A DNA stretch of 64,000 bases from Schizophyllum amplum (GCA_007026445.1 VDMD01000048.1:124001-188000); one strand, 5' to 3'. Positions 10,611 to 21,206 are shown, counted from the stretch's first letter. Numbers and translations are program-made. The notes: generated by a model from the letters alone, not told the origin.

Positions 10611-10672
10611 TGTAGAGTACTGTATATAGCCTGTATACCCAAAAGGAACGGCAAAAATTCGTTCAGAATTGA
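10611..10672 (+). repeat. Conserved AT-rich block of the structured unit
   Basis: It begins tgtagagtac and ends with ttcgttcagaattga, with an AAAAGGAACGGC-like centre. The same block is at 26483-26545. Distance from hairpin X is 321 bp here and 323 bp there, so the two units are collinear. An AT-rich spacer without a gene follows (10673-10999). Confidence 0.6.
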
Positions 10673-10999
10673 CCTGGTATTAGCTCAAAATTATGTACTA
10701 CATGTGCTCGAATTCAGCTTGTGCATAAGGGTTCGGGCTAGGCATTCTGAGTTACTGTTTGAAGGCCTCATTACAGTTAAAGTTGGAGCAGGTGTAGGTA
10801 CCACTACTAGACCTCTGACAAGTGTTTAGAGCTTCTCATATAGCCGAGATGAGTCGGATAAGATCAATCACAGTTTCCTGAAGGTGAGCAATGAGCTGCT
10901 CACAGGTATTGCAGTATATTCTGGCTATGGAAGCCTCACATGCAGCCCATATTCTATTATAATATAGCTAGCAAGGTATGTACATAGAATGTCAGGGCG

Positions 11000-11270
11000 A
11001 TCCAGAGGCACGATCTGCAGGAATCGCGGTGCGTCTCGCCGCGAACGCGCTCGAAATGAGCGCGTTCGTGACGTGACGTAACGCGTACATCTCCCCTCTC
11101 GCCGCCAACTCGCAACGCGCCGGCCGCTCAACAGCGGCCCGATGGGCGCGATACTTCGAAGATGGGGCGGGGGGACTCTGGGGAGTCCCTTGAAGGTGCG
11201 TAGTCTTCGTACAATTATCGCTTACATGATATCTAGAATGGCTGCAGCGCGCTCGCGGCGCGCTGCAGCC
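11000..11270 (+). ncRNA. Four-hairpin block Y2
   Basis: H0 is at 11042-11068 (CGAACGCGCTC stem, loop GAAAT). H1 is at 11122-11139 (7-bp stem GGCCGCT/AGCGGCC, loop CAAC). H2 is at 11172-11189 (GGGACTC/GAGTCCC). AGGTGCGT lies near 11193. H3 is at 11240-11270 (13-bp perfect stem GGCTGCAGCGCGC). Start-to-start spacing of 80, 50 and 68 bp compares with 83, 48 and 79 in Y1. H0 starts about 752 bp after hairpin X1. Confidence 0.55.
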
Positions 11271-12040
11271 ATTTACGTGCACCCGCACGGCCTCCAAGCG
11301 CCGCGGCGTGTCACTCCACACCGGGACGCCACCCCCACCACCCACGCCATTCATAGGTGCTCGCCCCGCGCATTCCAAAGCAGGAATGCGCAGCTCGCCT
11401 GTGTCGTCCCCCGCCCCTTGCCCTCACCTCCGAAGCGGCGTGATAGGCGTGCCACTACGCGCTTTACGCGGTAGGGGTGCGGGCGCGCTTTGCCAGCGGC
11501 CGCGCTCGGCTCGGTCGGCCACCCAGCAGGCACGCGCGCGCGCGCCGCGTCCCTCCTCTCCTTGCCCGCCACCCCACCCCCGCCTTCCACCCCGCCCTCC
11601 CCTGCGCGGCGTGCGCATTCCACAATGCCTCAGACACGACACAACGTCGAACGCCATCGCTATGGCCCAGCCGCGCCTACACCGCCCCCGCCCGGCACCC
11701 GCGCATTCCCCGATCGACGCACCTTGCCCTTGGGCGCGGTGGGCGCGTTATTCATTAATCCCCCACGTACCCCACGCCGCCCTTGCCCTCCAATATCCCA
11801 TAGCGGCAGCCCACGCTCGATGCACGCAGCGGCGGGGGCCGGCGAAATTTTTCGTCGCGCGTGTCGCCCGTTTTTCGTATTTATTTACCCCCTCACACTC
11901 ATATGTAGTTAATATATATCATATTCTACCTGATATACACATTCTGCGCGACCCGGGAGCGAAGGGAGGGCTGCCACCAGCAGCGGTGGCGCGCGCGCGC
12001 ACCTGCGTGTTGACTTGTGTTCAGCACCTCAGTAACCTAA
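11271..12040. other. GC-rich segment then short AT-rich stretch, no gene
   Basis: It contains one perfect hairpin (11368-11391, GCGCATTCC arms), C-rich sequence and an AT-rich stretch at about 11880-11945. No frame carries a recognisable domain. The arrangement matches 27153-28165. Confidence 0.45.
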
Positions 12041-12385
12041 GACCCAATAGTTCAGTGGTTAGAGCATCGCCCCCGAGAGGTGGAGGTCCCTGGTTCAAAA
12101 CCAGGTCAGGTCACTTTTAGTATCCCAACACTGCGCGGGGGCCGATCGCCCGCCCTTCCCGTTTGGGAAGTGCCATCAATCGCGCTCGGTGAGCGCGCAA
12201 GCGAGCCGCGCACGCGACGCGAGCCCGCCGCTCGATTAGGCGAACACGTGTGCCACCGCTAGGCACGTGCCTGAACGCCCGGGGCTCCGCCGCGAGCCCT
12301 TTTCGGGGTTTGCCGGCCCCGATGACCTTATCGTAAGTGTTGCAACACGACGTCTGATAGTGGCCACTATGTATTACTATAGAGG
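12041..12385 (+). mobile_element. tRNA-derived SINE-like element, copy 2
   Basis: The 72-nt head (12041-12112) has A box TAGTTCAGTGG and B box GGTTCAAAACC, an anticodon stem TCGCC/GGTGG, and a 5-bp T stem CCTGG/CCAGG. The acceptor stem has two mismatches, and the anticodon loop (CCCGAGA) lacks the U expected at position 33. The tail resembles that of 7892-8165 only in its last about 85 bp. A strong hairpin (12406-12451) follows directly. Confidence 0.7.
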
Positions 12386-12599
12386 TACGACATCAGCTGG
12401 TCAACGGGCTCGAGAACCGGTCCGCGGCAGCCCGGACCGGTTGCCGAGCCCCGTCGCCAATGCCTCTTCTCCCTCGGTCATGACCATTTCAGCGTTTCCG
12501 GCTGCGCAGACCTCATCCCCCTCCCTTTCCTCCACCTCTATGTGCACACTAGAGGGCCACACAATAACGTTCCACTGGCGACATGTACAACAACGACGT

Positions 12600-12855
12600 C
12601 AACAAAGGAGATCACACATCGAACAGCGTACGGGCGCGGACGCGGACACGCTGCAGGTGCGCCACTGCACACTGCGCTTTTTTCACAGCTAATTAGACAT
12701 ACAGTACGGCAATAACGTTCTGCCGGCGTCACACACGACAACTGCATTGTCAAGGGAGATAACACGTCCAACAGCGTACGCGTACGCAGACGCGCTGCAG
12801 GTGCGTGACTGCACATTGCGCTCTCTTCACAGCTGATCAGATGTACAGTATGCTA
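12600..12855 (-). repeat. Tandem pair of about 140-bp repeats carrying X-type hairpins
   Basis: The segments around 12600-12715 and 12745-12855 are direct repeats, sharing ggagat-acac, acagcgtacg, ctgcaggtgcg and a TTCACAGCT-like end. Each contains a hairpin that on the minus strand matches the X type (12653-12675, 12797-12819). They sit about 256 bp from capped stem D, the same order as in the plus-strand units. Confidence 0.5.
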
Positions 12856-13001
12856 GAGGAATAGTGCATTGGGGGTGAACGGTAGCCGGCTCGCAAGTGC
12901 CCTGTCCCGCAACCTCCGCCACAGCCGTGCCACGCGCCGTCGCGCCGTGGCGGGTACACCTTCCCTCCATCGTGTGAATGTCATCCCCTCCACCACCTCA
13001 C

Positions 13002-13084
13002 ATGTGCACCCCGCCCGAGCGCCTACCGCTTGAGTCCTCATCGCACCGGGAATTCACGGTGTGGTTCTCGGCGGGCATGCACAT
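13002..13084 (-). ncRNA. Capped long-stem structure D, minus strand
   Basis: Read on the minus strand, an 18-bp imperfect outer stem is formed by 13084-13067 with 13019-13002 (ATGTGCA-tg-CCCGCCGAG side). Inside is CACCG/CGGTG around TGAATTCC, followed by CGATGAG-GA-CTCAAGCGG. The core matches structure A and the outer stem is unrelated to it. A gag-only element inserted 15 bp beyond it. Confidence 0.5.
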
Positions 13085-13099
13085 CTGATGGTTTACGAC

Positions 13100-14662
13100 T
13101 GTTGGGATTGGTGTGCTTGGACCGGCCCAATGGGGAAGTCCGCCGGATTAGGTAGTCATTGTTCCCATTGTACTCTGTCGTCCTGAACCATCATCATTTG
13201 TGTTTGTGTTTGTGTCTGTGCCGCTTTCTTCACTCAATAGGTTATGAGCCCCGCGCTCTAGCTTATCTAAACCTCAAAAACAGTCTCTCTGCTTGCTCTA
13301 AACCCTCAGAAAACCCCTACGAAAATTTCCTCTTATCTGATCACCCTCTATCGGCTCATCCACAATGTCCCTCATCTCTCCCGTCCTCTCCAGGGGTCTG
13401 GAGCGCATCCCTGACCTTGCGGGAGAGTCCGATTGGCACTCCTTCAAGGAGCAGATGTTGCGCTTCTTCCGCGCTGCTCAGGCCAACTACGTCACCTCTG
13501 ACCCTGCTGCTGCGGTGCCTGACCCCAAGAAGCCCCTCGATGCTGAGCTTGAGTGGCTGCTCTACACCAAGCTCAGTCCCGACGCCGCGGCACTGGTCAA
13601 GGACTGCACAGGGGCAAAGGCGATCTGGAAGGTGCTGAAGGAGAAGTACGAGAAGCCCACTCCCTGGAAGCGCATGCATGCTCGCAAGGCCTTCCAGCAG
13701 TGCCGCCATGACCCCTCTCACCCCATCGAGACGCACATCGCCAACGTCAAGGCGCAGAAGGCCATCCTCACTGGCCTGGGCGTCACTGTCTCTGATGACG
13801 AGGTCATGGACATCATCCTCATCAACCTGGATGACTCCTTCGATCAGATACGTATCAACATCCTCTCCCAGACCGCCCTCACCCTCGACACTGCCATTAA
13901 CATGCTCACCTCGAACTCTGGCGCGGCATTCAGTGTCAAGCAGGAGGAGTTCATCCCTTCGCTTGCGGGGAATGCCGCTCGTGTTGGCCGCGGTCGCCAG
14001 GAGCAGGAGGGTCTGTCGGACGGGCGCCAGAATGACCCCAGCACATTCTGGCTGGACGACAAGGGGTATCGCTGGTGCAACGTCAACAGCAGGGACTGTC
14101 ACCGCTGTGGGCGTTCCGGGCATATCGCCGCCTTCTGCATGTTCGCCATGCCCGAGGCGATCAGGCAGAAGATCTCGGACAAGGTGCATCTCAATGCGAA
14201 CATGGTCGCCTCGCTCGCGGAGCTTGACGCGGAGGTCGAGCAGGACTACCAGGTGGATCAGGCTTATGGCGCGTATGTCGTTCCTGCTCGTCGGTCGTCC
14301 CCCTCCCCTCCTTCTTCACCGCGTCTCGCTTCCCCCGCCCCTTCGTCCTCGGCCACCGCTTCTGTCCGCCAGGGTCGTGCCCCTCGTTCCTCCAGGAATG
14401 CGCCGAAGATGATTCTCTTCTCGTGATGGATATAGGAGGATGCACATCTGGTGGGAGTTGCAGGATTAGGTGGGAGCTTGATTAGGTGGGAGTTCTTTTG
14501 CGGTCCGGCGCACAGGTGGGAGTGTTGGGATTGGTGTGCTTGGACCGGCCCAATGGGGAAGTCTGCCGGATTAGGTAGTCATTGTTCCCATTGTACTCTG
14601 TCGTCCTGAACCATCATCATTTGTGTTTGTGTTTGTGTCTGTGCCGCTTTCTTCACTCAATA
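13100..14662 (+). mobile_element. Gag-only non-autonomous copia-type LTR element, copy 3
   Basis: LTRs are 13100-13239 and 14523-14662, 140 bp each, with one difference seen. The target duplication is acgac (13095-13099 and 14663-14667). The primer-binding site follows at 13240, and a purine tract precedes the 3' LTR. The layout is identical to copies 1 and 2. Confidence 0.95.
13365..14426 (+). CDS. Gag protein of copia type with a CCHC zinc knuckle (copy 3)
   Basis: 353 intact codons with the same start, stop and CHRCGRSGHIAAFC zinc knuckle as copies 1 and 2. Differences include Ser to Leu and Asp to Asn near residues 27-37. Confidence 0.92.
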   Translation: MSLISPVLSRGLERIPDLAGESDWHSFKEQMLRFFRAAQANYVTSDPAAAVPDPKKPLDAELEWLLYTKLSPDAAALVKDCTGAKAIWKVLKEKYEKPTPWKRMHARKAFQQCRHDPSHPIETHIANVKAQKAILTGLGVTVSDDEVMDIILINLDDSFDQIRINILSQTALTLDTAINMLTSNSGAAFSVKQEEFIPSLAGNAARVGRGRQEQEGLSDGRQNDPSTFWLDDKGYRWCNVNSRDCHRCGRSGHIAAFCMFAMPEAIRQKISDKVHLNANMVASLAELDAEVEQDYQVDQAYGAYVVPARRSSPSPPSSPRLASPAPSSSATASVRQGRAPRSSRNAPKMILFS

Positions 14663-14887
14663 ACGACCTCGCGAACACGCGCCCGTTTGGGCCACAACAT
14701 TAGCTACATATACAGGTGTTGTATAATACCAGCTAGACATCCAATATTACGGCCTTGCTCCCTCTTGCTTTCCCTCGAGTTCAGCCGGGGCTGCCTGAGT
14801 GCCTCCCTGGGCCCGGGGAGGCCCTCGAGGCGCCCCTGATTATATTTGACATGGCGTGATTTTCAGCAAAAAATATTCGAGCCCTGC

Positions 14888-15411
14888 GAACTTTTGGCGC
14901 CCACGACCCGTCTCAACCACCACTGTCATCCCTTCCATTCCTGCCTGGACATCACCATTTCGTGTGGTAGCCACCATACGCGCTGTCCGCCCAATCTGCA
15001 TTTCCCTTGACCCCCGCCATCCGCTGGTTTTCTATCCCTGTCGTCCGCGTACCGTGGCCCTACCCGCCCGCCCTGGTATCCCGTGCTTCATCACCGCCTC
15101 CTGCACCACCGTCTTCTGCAGCTTCACTTCTGCACCAGCGTATGCCGGAGGTATGTCTGCTCGGATATTGTTTGGGCTGCCGCTGACCGTGATATTCAGC
15201 CCATGTTTCTGCTATCGGAGGAGGATGCGGCGGCAGTGGAGGCGCTGCTGGCAAAGCACATTGCACAAACATCGGCAGACGATGACGAGCTGGCACCCAT
15301 TCTTGAGCGCATGCGGCGCCAGCGTACATTAGTGGCACGCGCGCGCGTAGCTGTGAGGTGTCTTCGTCAGGCCATGATACTATTGCATCCAGGAGTGATG
15401 CGGGACCAGAG
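14888..15411 (+). CDS. Fragment of a spliced gene of unknown function
   Basis: Two exons can be read: a proline-rich exon ending at 15150, and 15201-15411, joined by a 50-nt intron (GTATGT...gctgacc...CAG). The second encodes a charged helical segment starting at about MFLLSEEDAAAVEAL. A further candidate intron (15412-15463) leads to an early stop in the frame used here. A Ser/Pro/Gln-rich open stretch at 15479-15910 may belong to it in another frame. No domain was recognised, the 5' end is undefined, and the left side borders the gag element at 14662. Confidence 0.3.
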
Positions 15412-16092
15412 GTATGTGTGCTAGCATTATATCATGCTTCTTTTGTCTTACCAATGTCTGTAGGGTTACCGTACATCTTTGGTGCGGCCGACCCTTTCCA
15501 TAATGGGCATCTCTTCATCCTCTCCCACCCCATCATGGTCATCACCTACTACTCCAGTGTGCCAGTCACCCGCTGCTCTCGATCCGGTTCTTGAAATTCA
15601 AGTTCATGGCCCATCACCCATTCCTGTTGTGGCGCAAAAAAACTACGACATTGATGACGATGACGGGGTGCTGCCCGCTGCTGCTGCTTTGCCCTCCCCC
15701 AGCCACCGCGCGAGGAGCGCCTCTTTATCGTATCTCGCAAGAGCAGATTCAAAGATCAGCCTCCGCAGCCAACAACAGCAGCGGGAACTTGTTGTCGGAC
15801 GACCATGGCGGGGACTCGGTGGCAGACCCGAATATTCAATGGACACCGGAGCACAACCGCAACGGTTGTGCGCCCAAGCCTTCTCGGTGTTACGTGCCAC
15901 CATGCACTAACATGTATCTTCGCACTCCATCGTATCCACCATGGTCCGGACTCGGACCTAGTATCCAGTCCGCTGTCCGCGTCCATGTCCGGTCCAGGTC
16001 CAGTCCAGATCCCGCGTGTTTGACACCCCTCGGATACATTGGTAATGTCCTTGTCATGTCTTTCACGTCTACTACGCTTGCTATCCGTTTCC

Positions 16093-16563
16093 TGTCATGA
16101 CCCTTACGTTTACCTGACCCCTTCCCTCATACCTACGGATCCGATCTGTCCTTCCACATGGTCCAGTCTGATTCGGATTTCCGGACAGTCCGGACCGGTT
16201 ATCGGATTCGTTATCAGTCTATATCTGTCCTACTGTCTACTTAGTATATAAGTCCTACATTCTGTACTTTGTAGACAGGCTCAATATCAACCAGGATAAG
16301 CCCCTGTTGAGATCAGAGACTCTTCCCTCAATCTCTTCCTTCCTAGTCCGACCCTGCGCCTATTCTTGATTCTTATCCATTCGTCTTCGTCCAGTCCGCC
16401 CTCATCTGATTTCGTCTGATCGCGTCCGATCGTGTCCGATCTTTCCCCTTCCGAGTCCTGTCCGCCATCTGCGATGTTCTAGGGTGAGCACGAGTAGTCC
16501 CCGACCAGGGATACAATAGGGACAAGTCTCCGGACTCAACAGGCAGGCTGCACGGTCCTAACA
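16093..16563 (+). repeat. Possible solo LTR of a gypsy-type element
   Basis: It begins TGTCATGACCC, a start I associate with basidiomycete Ty3/gypsy LTRs. It has a TATA-like tatataag (16242-16249) and ends near ctaaca, exactly where the coding sequence of the next gene begins without a start codon. No target duplication was found, so the boundaries are tentative. Confidence 0.35.
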
Positions 16564-18093
16564 CTCGGGCGCGCGACCGCCAATATGTCTTCTCCGAAGA
16601 CCTCCCGCATCTTCCGCCAGGCGATGAAGCCTACATTCATGCCATGATCAAGAGCCTCTCAGTACCCATCTCTGACGCAGTCGATGCCAACCTGGACGGT
16701 GTACTCAAGTTCTTGCAAGGCGATGAGTTCCAAGGGATTTCTGCTGGGGCCGACTGGGGGTGTGCTACGTTCCAGCAGCTCTTTCTTTGCTGTCAGCAGA
16801 TTGGCAGGAAGCACTTTGGCCTCCTCTTCCTAGAAATGATCAATCTAATACAGCTGGTTGCTCGCTACTCTAGGTAAGTTTGGGACCCTCTTACATGTCA
16901 TTTATTTTGCTGACTCACTGCCTAGCCTTGAGTCCGAGTACAAGGTGCAAAACCCCGGTTCTGAATTTGTATAGATGCAGGCTGTGCAGGCCTATCTGGA
17001 CTACGATGATCCGGAGACCAACATGGGTGTCAAGCTCTCGGAAGCCAATGCCAAGACATGCAAGGCTATTCTCATCAAACGTAGGGATCGTCTGCAGAGA
17101 ATGATTGCCAATGGGCGCCGCTATGCTTACCTTGCATCTGGAGGTATGCTGATGTATCAAACTTGTTGGTGACAGATACTCAAGCCTCTGGAAGGAACTA
17201 TCTACCTTCTACTCCTCATCGCCATCAAGGACCTCAAGACCCGTTTTCAAGACCAGACATGCATCTCGGAAGTTTTCTGGCTGGCTAACCTCCTCCGCCG
17301 CCCTTACAACGACAACACTTGCAGTGAGTTGACCTTGATATCTATGCGCTACACTGGGACTGATGGTAGCTCTAGAGAATGAGGTGTATCTGGATGCAGT
17401 CCACCGCATACGCCAGCGCATCATCCCTTTACTCAATTACATCCGCCACAAGCTGCCCATGGAATTCGGCGCTATGGTTGCGCCCGCGTACCAACAGCAC
17501 TACTGTACTGTTTCGACCGTAAGTTCACGTAACGCGTAACATCGGCCTCTGAACTGAACTAATTCACTCAGTGTAACGCGTAACGCCGCTCGGTGAACGC
17601 CCTCTCGGATATTCTAATTTTTGCGTATTTCTTTACGATTTTTTCCTTCTTACATTCGAACCGTTTTGGGACATAATTTGATGCCTTTATTTGCATCCTG
17701 AGCCCTCAATCTTATTCTATTACCTCCTAGGCCTTGAAAAGTACAGTAAAAGACTGGATTTTGCAGCAAAAATAAATATTTATGAACTAAAATTTCGGAC
17801 CGTAACGGGCCCTTCGAGCCCGTGAACTGGGATCTGGGTCAGTTCAAAGCGTAACGCGTGACACCCAGTGAACCTACGGTCGAAACAGTACAGTATGGCC
17901 TTCCAGCCCAGATATATTCTGATAATTTGCTGTTGTCTGACAAGTACTTCGACAGCATTCCCACATTGTACGTGTTCCCTGCATGATATATTACACCACT
18001 GACATTACATTCTGCAGAATGCTGAAAGGGGTTCCGAGCAACCTAACAGTCTGGGGTATTATGCGCGAGGCAGTGCCCACCGACGTTCCAGTC
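16564..18093 (+). pseudogene. Spliced fungal gene of unknown function, truncated and interrupted
   Basis: The frame is already open at 16564, with no start codon. Exon 1 runs to about 16873 (...FLQGDEFQGISAGADWG...). It is followed by exons near 16978-17143 (SEANAKTCKAILIKRRDRL), 17177-17322 and 17374-17500, with short GT-AG introns between them. At 17501 a TA-flanked MITE interrupts the coding sequence. Coding-like sequence resumes after 17896 (GLPAQIYSDNLLLSDKYF) and in 18019-18093 (MLKGVPSNLTVWGIM), where the 494-bp element cuts it off. I do not recognise the family. The exon structure shows it was once a normal gene. Its 3' end is not found in the window. Confidence 0.6.
17503..17893 (+). 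mobile_element. 391-bp TA-flanked MITE (Tc1/mariner-like), copy 1
   Basis: Terminal inverted repeats are CTGTACTGTTTCGACCG plus TA(A/G)GTTCAC, flanked by TA on both sides (17501-17502 and 17894-17895). It has an AT-rich centre and no coding capacity. It is nearly identical to 30712-31102 in the opposite orientation. It interrupts the unknown gene. The TA duplication is the hallmark of the Tc1/mariner superfamily (established knowledge). Confidence 0.92.
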
Positions 18094-18587
18094 CAAGGGG
18101 GTGCCGGGTTTGCAGAAAATGACCGCGGGTCCAAATTCTTCGTAGACCGGTTACCCCTCCCCCCCTCCCCCCTTCACGTGATATCATGTGCGCTCGGCAA
18201 TTGCCGTTTTGGCAGCTGGCGCATCGGCTCGGGTTTTGCAGGTTCTTATACCCTCTTGTTGCACTATCTATTGTCATCTAAACTTATCTAGAGCTAATTA
18301 TGTCTCATTTTAATTCAAAGTCAGAAGCTTTGGTGTCATCGAAATCCGAACGTTGGCCACGTGACTGTGCGCGTGCAAGAGCCAGCTGCCTGTGTCTCGT
18401 CGAAAATGAGAGAAGCTGCTGTGGGGGATGTATGTATAGCCTGCAAGTGAGTAAATCATGGGTATTGGGATGCACAGAGCAGCCCTAGAGCTTAGTTTAA
18501 AGGAGGTCCAAATTAATTTTAAGCAGGCTGCCGACCCCCCCTCCCTCCCCGCCCCCGGTGCGCTATTTTTAGTTCGACACCCCCTTG
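18094..18587 (+). mobile_element. 494-bp CAAGGGGGTG-ended element, copy B
   Basis: The 10-bp terminal inverted repeats are CAAGGGGGTG...CACCCCCTTG. It is full length and matches copy C at 31253-31746 (494 bp) and copy D at 37573-38065 (493 bp) almost base for base. I found no target duplication at any copy. It truncates the unknown gene at 18093. Superfamily unresolved. Confidence 0.88.
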
Positions 18588-18592
18588 GCATA

Positions 18593-18739
18593 CTGTACCG
18601 GCATGACCGTAAGTTCACTGGGCGTTACGCGTTACGCTGTGAACAACTCCCGAGCGTAGTTCACGGAGGCCCGGACCGGCCTTCCAACGCGTTATAAAGC
18701 AAAAATCAACATATTTGGAGGACCTAACGTACTCAGAAG
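18593..18739 (+). mobile_element. Left part of a 327-bp TA-flanked MITE split by the copia element
   Basis: It starts CTGTACCGGCATGACCG after TA (18591-18592). The right part is 37323-37507 and ends with the inverted copy before TA (37508-37509). Removing the copia element 18740-37322 and one agaag duplicate leaves a single 327-bp MITE. Confidence 0.88.
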
Positions 18740-19003
18740 TGTTGGACTTTCGGCATGTCACGTGTCGTGCACATGGCAGACACATGGTGGACACTCATGG
18801 ACACTCATGACTCATTACGTATTACATCACGGACATTCGCATTACTCAGCTTACCTATGATGTCATGCCCTCCGGGCAGTATATAAGGAGGGCACATCCA
18901 CCCCCTCAATTGAAGTCTTCTACTTGACTTTCCTGCGCATAGCCTTCAGCTAAGCTCTCTACTAAGGTAGGCTAGGCAGGCGCGCTTCCCCGCATGCTCA
19001 ACA
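18740..19003 (+). promoter_or_regulatory. 5' LTR of the large copia element, with TATA box
   Basis: 264 bp. tatataag at 18880-18887 (37199-37206 in the 3' LTR) lies in a position expected for the pol II promoter. The transcription start should fall a few tens of bases downstream (inference). Confidence 0.75.
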
Positions 19004-19288
19004 GGTTATGAGCCCCGGTGAGCTGTGTTAGCGCCCTAGTGGCTGCAGCACAAAGTCATCAGCGCTGTCACTGGCAGCGATGACGGAGTTAGCGCCTCCA
19101 CAGCCTGCTATCACTTCAGCTGCTCTAAGCGCTGGTGAAACCATGCCGGATCGCGCTCATCGCGCTTGATCCTGGATGTACCGATCTCCAAAGGAGATGC
19201 TGGTCATCGGCGCAAGCTCGGTTTGCTCATCGGTGCCCATCGTTGGCTGCGATCTTGAACCTGATGCTGACGATCTTCACAGATCATC

Positions 19289-19811
19289 ATGTCCAACCGT
19301 CTCATTGACACTGTCGGCAAGTTCGATGGCTCGAACTACCGTACATGGAAGGAGAACCTGAAGGCATACCTCATAGCGATTGGTGTCTGGGACATCATTC
19401 GCGGAGGACGAGAGGCTCAGCCCTCTCCTGGTGACGCTGAGCTCGCCCAGTGGCTATCTGACGATCAGAAGGCCCTAGGCAGCATGCTACTGTGCATCAG
19501 CCCCATCATCAAGGGAACCATTGCCTCAGCTGACAAGGCTCACACCAAGTCGCTGTGGGATGCGCTCAGGGATAAATATAACGTCGCCAAGTGCGCAGAT
19601 ATTTACTCCTGGTTTAGGTCCACGTTGAACCAGAAGTTCTCGGGCCAGAACCATCCGGATACGGAGCTGAGCACCATGATCGACGCTTTCGAGCGCCTGA
19701 ACGACGAAGGTGTTAACATACCTGAGTTCTTCAAGGCTATGATCATGCTTAATGCAGTACCTTGGCCCGACGCTTACGCGCTTCTCTCCACTACAGTCCC
19801 TATGGTTTTAG
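19289..19811 (+). pseudogene. Gag N-terminal part of the large copia element
   Basis: Open from an ATG at 19289. The capsid-type domain is recognisable (KFDGSNYRTWKENLKAYL, then SLWDALRDKY, then DAFERLNDEGVNIPEF). Homology ends at about residue 170, near 19811, where AT-rich and then GC-repeat sequence begins. No zinc knuckle is left. It differs clearly from the gag of the three gag-only elements. Confidence 0.8.
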
Positions 19812-20039
19812 CTAACAGGCCCAGTAACATAGGGCTCAGACTTCCAATGTTTTACTATAACTATTGTACAGTAACTACTGCACTTGTAGCTACAGGTCGT
19901 AGCTACAAATCTCAGCAGCTCCCGCCTACAGGCCTGCCTGTCGGCTGTTCCCGTGCTGTTCGGCTTGCTCCTGCCCGCCACCTGCCCGCCACCCGCCCGC
20001 TCGCCTCTGCACGTGCCGCAGCCCACGCCCCGCTCGCTT

Positions 20040-20290
20040 TCGGCGTGCCCACCTGGCTCGCTCGCCTCGCCCCGCCCGCTCGCCCCGCCCGCTCGCCTCG
20101 CCTCGCCCCGCCCGCTCGCCTCGCCCCGCCCGCTCGCCTCACCTCGCCCCGCTCGCCCCGCCCGCTCGCCTCACCTCGCCCCGCTCGCCCCGCCCGCTCG
20201 CCTCGCCTCGCCTCGCCCCGCTCGCTCGCCTCGCCTCGCCCCGCTCGCTCGCCTACCCGCTCGCTCACCCGCCCTCTCGCTTGCCCCCTG
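20040..20290 (+). repeat. GC-rich minisatellite
   Basis: Imperfect tandem copies of cccgctcgcctcgcc-like units of about 15-18 bp. Translated frames across it are repeats of Ala/Arg/Pro/Ser and should not be read as genes. The sequence from 20290 to 21200 is GC-rich without a recognised gene. Confidence 0.8.
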
Positions 20291-21206
20291 CATGCTCGCT
20301 CACTCCCTCACCCACCGCCGACCTCGCCCGCCCGCCCGTGCGCTGCTCGCTGCCCACCCCCTACACCTGGATTCCGCGCCGGGTATGGCGCGTCCTCGGC
20401 AGATGCTGCTTGTCTGTTGTCGCGGCCGACCTCAACAGCAACACTCGCAATGCAGATGGTGGGGGTGGATGCCATAGCACGGCAGGAGGGATGATAGGCG
20501 TTGAGCGCGCGAGGAGGAATGTCGGGAGGAGGTGTGGGATGGCCGGCGGGCGGCGAGCACTCCGTTGCCGGGGCGTGCGCACGGATGAGGTGTGTGGAGC
20601 GGGCCCGGGATGCGCGGCATGGCTGTAGGCGCGGCGACTGGGCACGACGGGTGTCCTTGGTGAAGGTGGAGGACCGCGCAGTTGCTAGCGCGGGTCGCGG
20701 GTCGTCATCGGAAGCGCGGGTCGTTGGACAAGGCGCGCCGTTCGCTCTCGCGGCGCTGGGCGCAGCGCGGGAGCGACGCCAAAGGCGTACCCCTGAAGCA
20801 GGCGGCGGCCGCGTCTGACGACGACGGCCAGCCACCTACCGGCAGGGCAGCGCAGAGAGCGGGGAAGATGGTGGGAGAGAACGAGGAGCGAATTACCGAT
20901 TCTACCCGGATTCGGTCGGAACAGTCACGTGACTCGGACCTCGGCGCGCGACCCGGGCGGCCTCCGTCGCGCCGCTTGCGCCGTCCTCACCACGGCGCGC
21001 GTTGCTCTCATTTTGCGGGGAGGTTGTCAAAATCATAATATATATATATATATGTAAATAAAATGCATAAGCCCCTGCATGCGTGAGCACAGCGGGCTGG
21101 GGGGATGCGTGGGGACTGAGTGAGGGGAGGGTATGTGTTGGACGTGGGCATGCATTAGCGGGCGACACCGCGCGTGCACCCCGGCAACAGTGCGCCCAGC
21201 CTCGGC

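Noticed and set aside
20040..20494. C-terminal extension of the copia gag frame through 20494
   Set aside because: After residue about 170 the frame reads through a GC minisatellite. Homology to gag has ended, so the extension is incidental.
21030..21060. Telomere or centromere signal in AT runs
   Set aside because: Only short TA dinucleotide runs; no TTAGGG-type array anywhere in the window.
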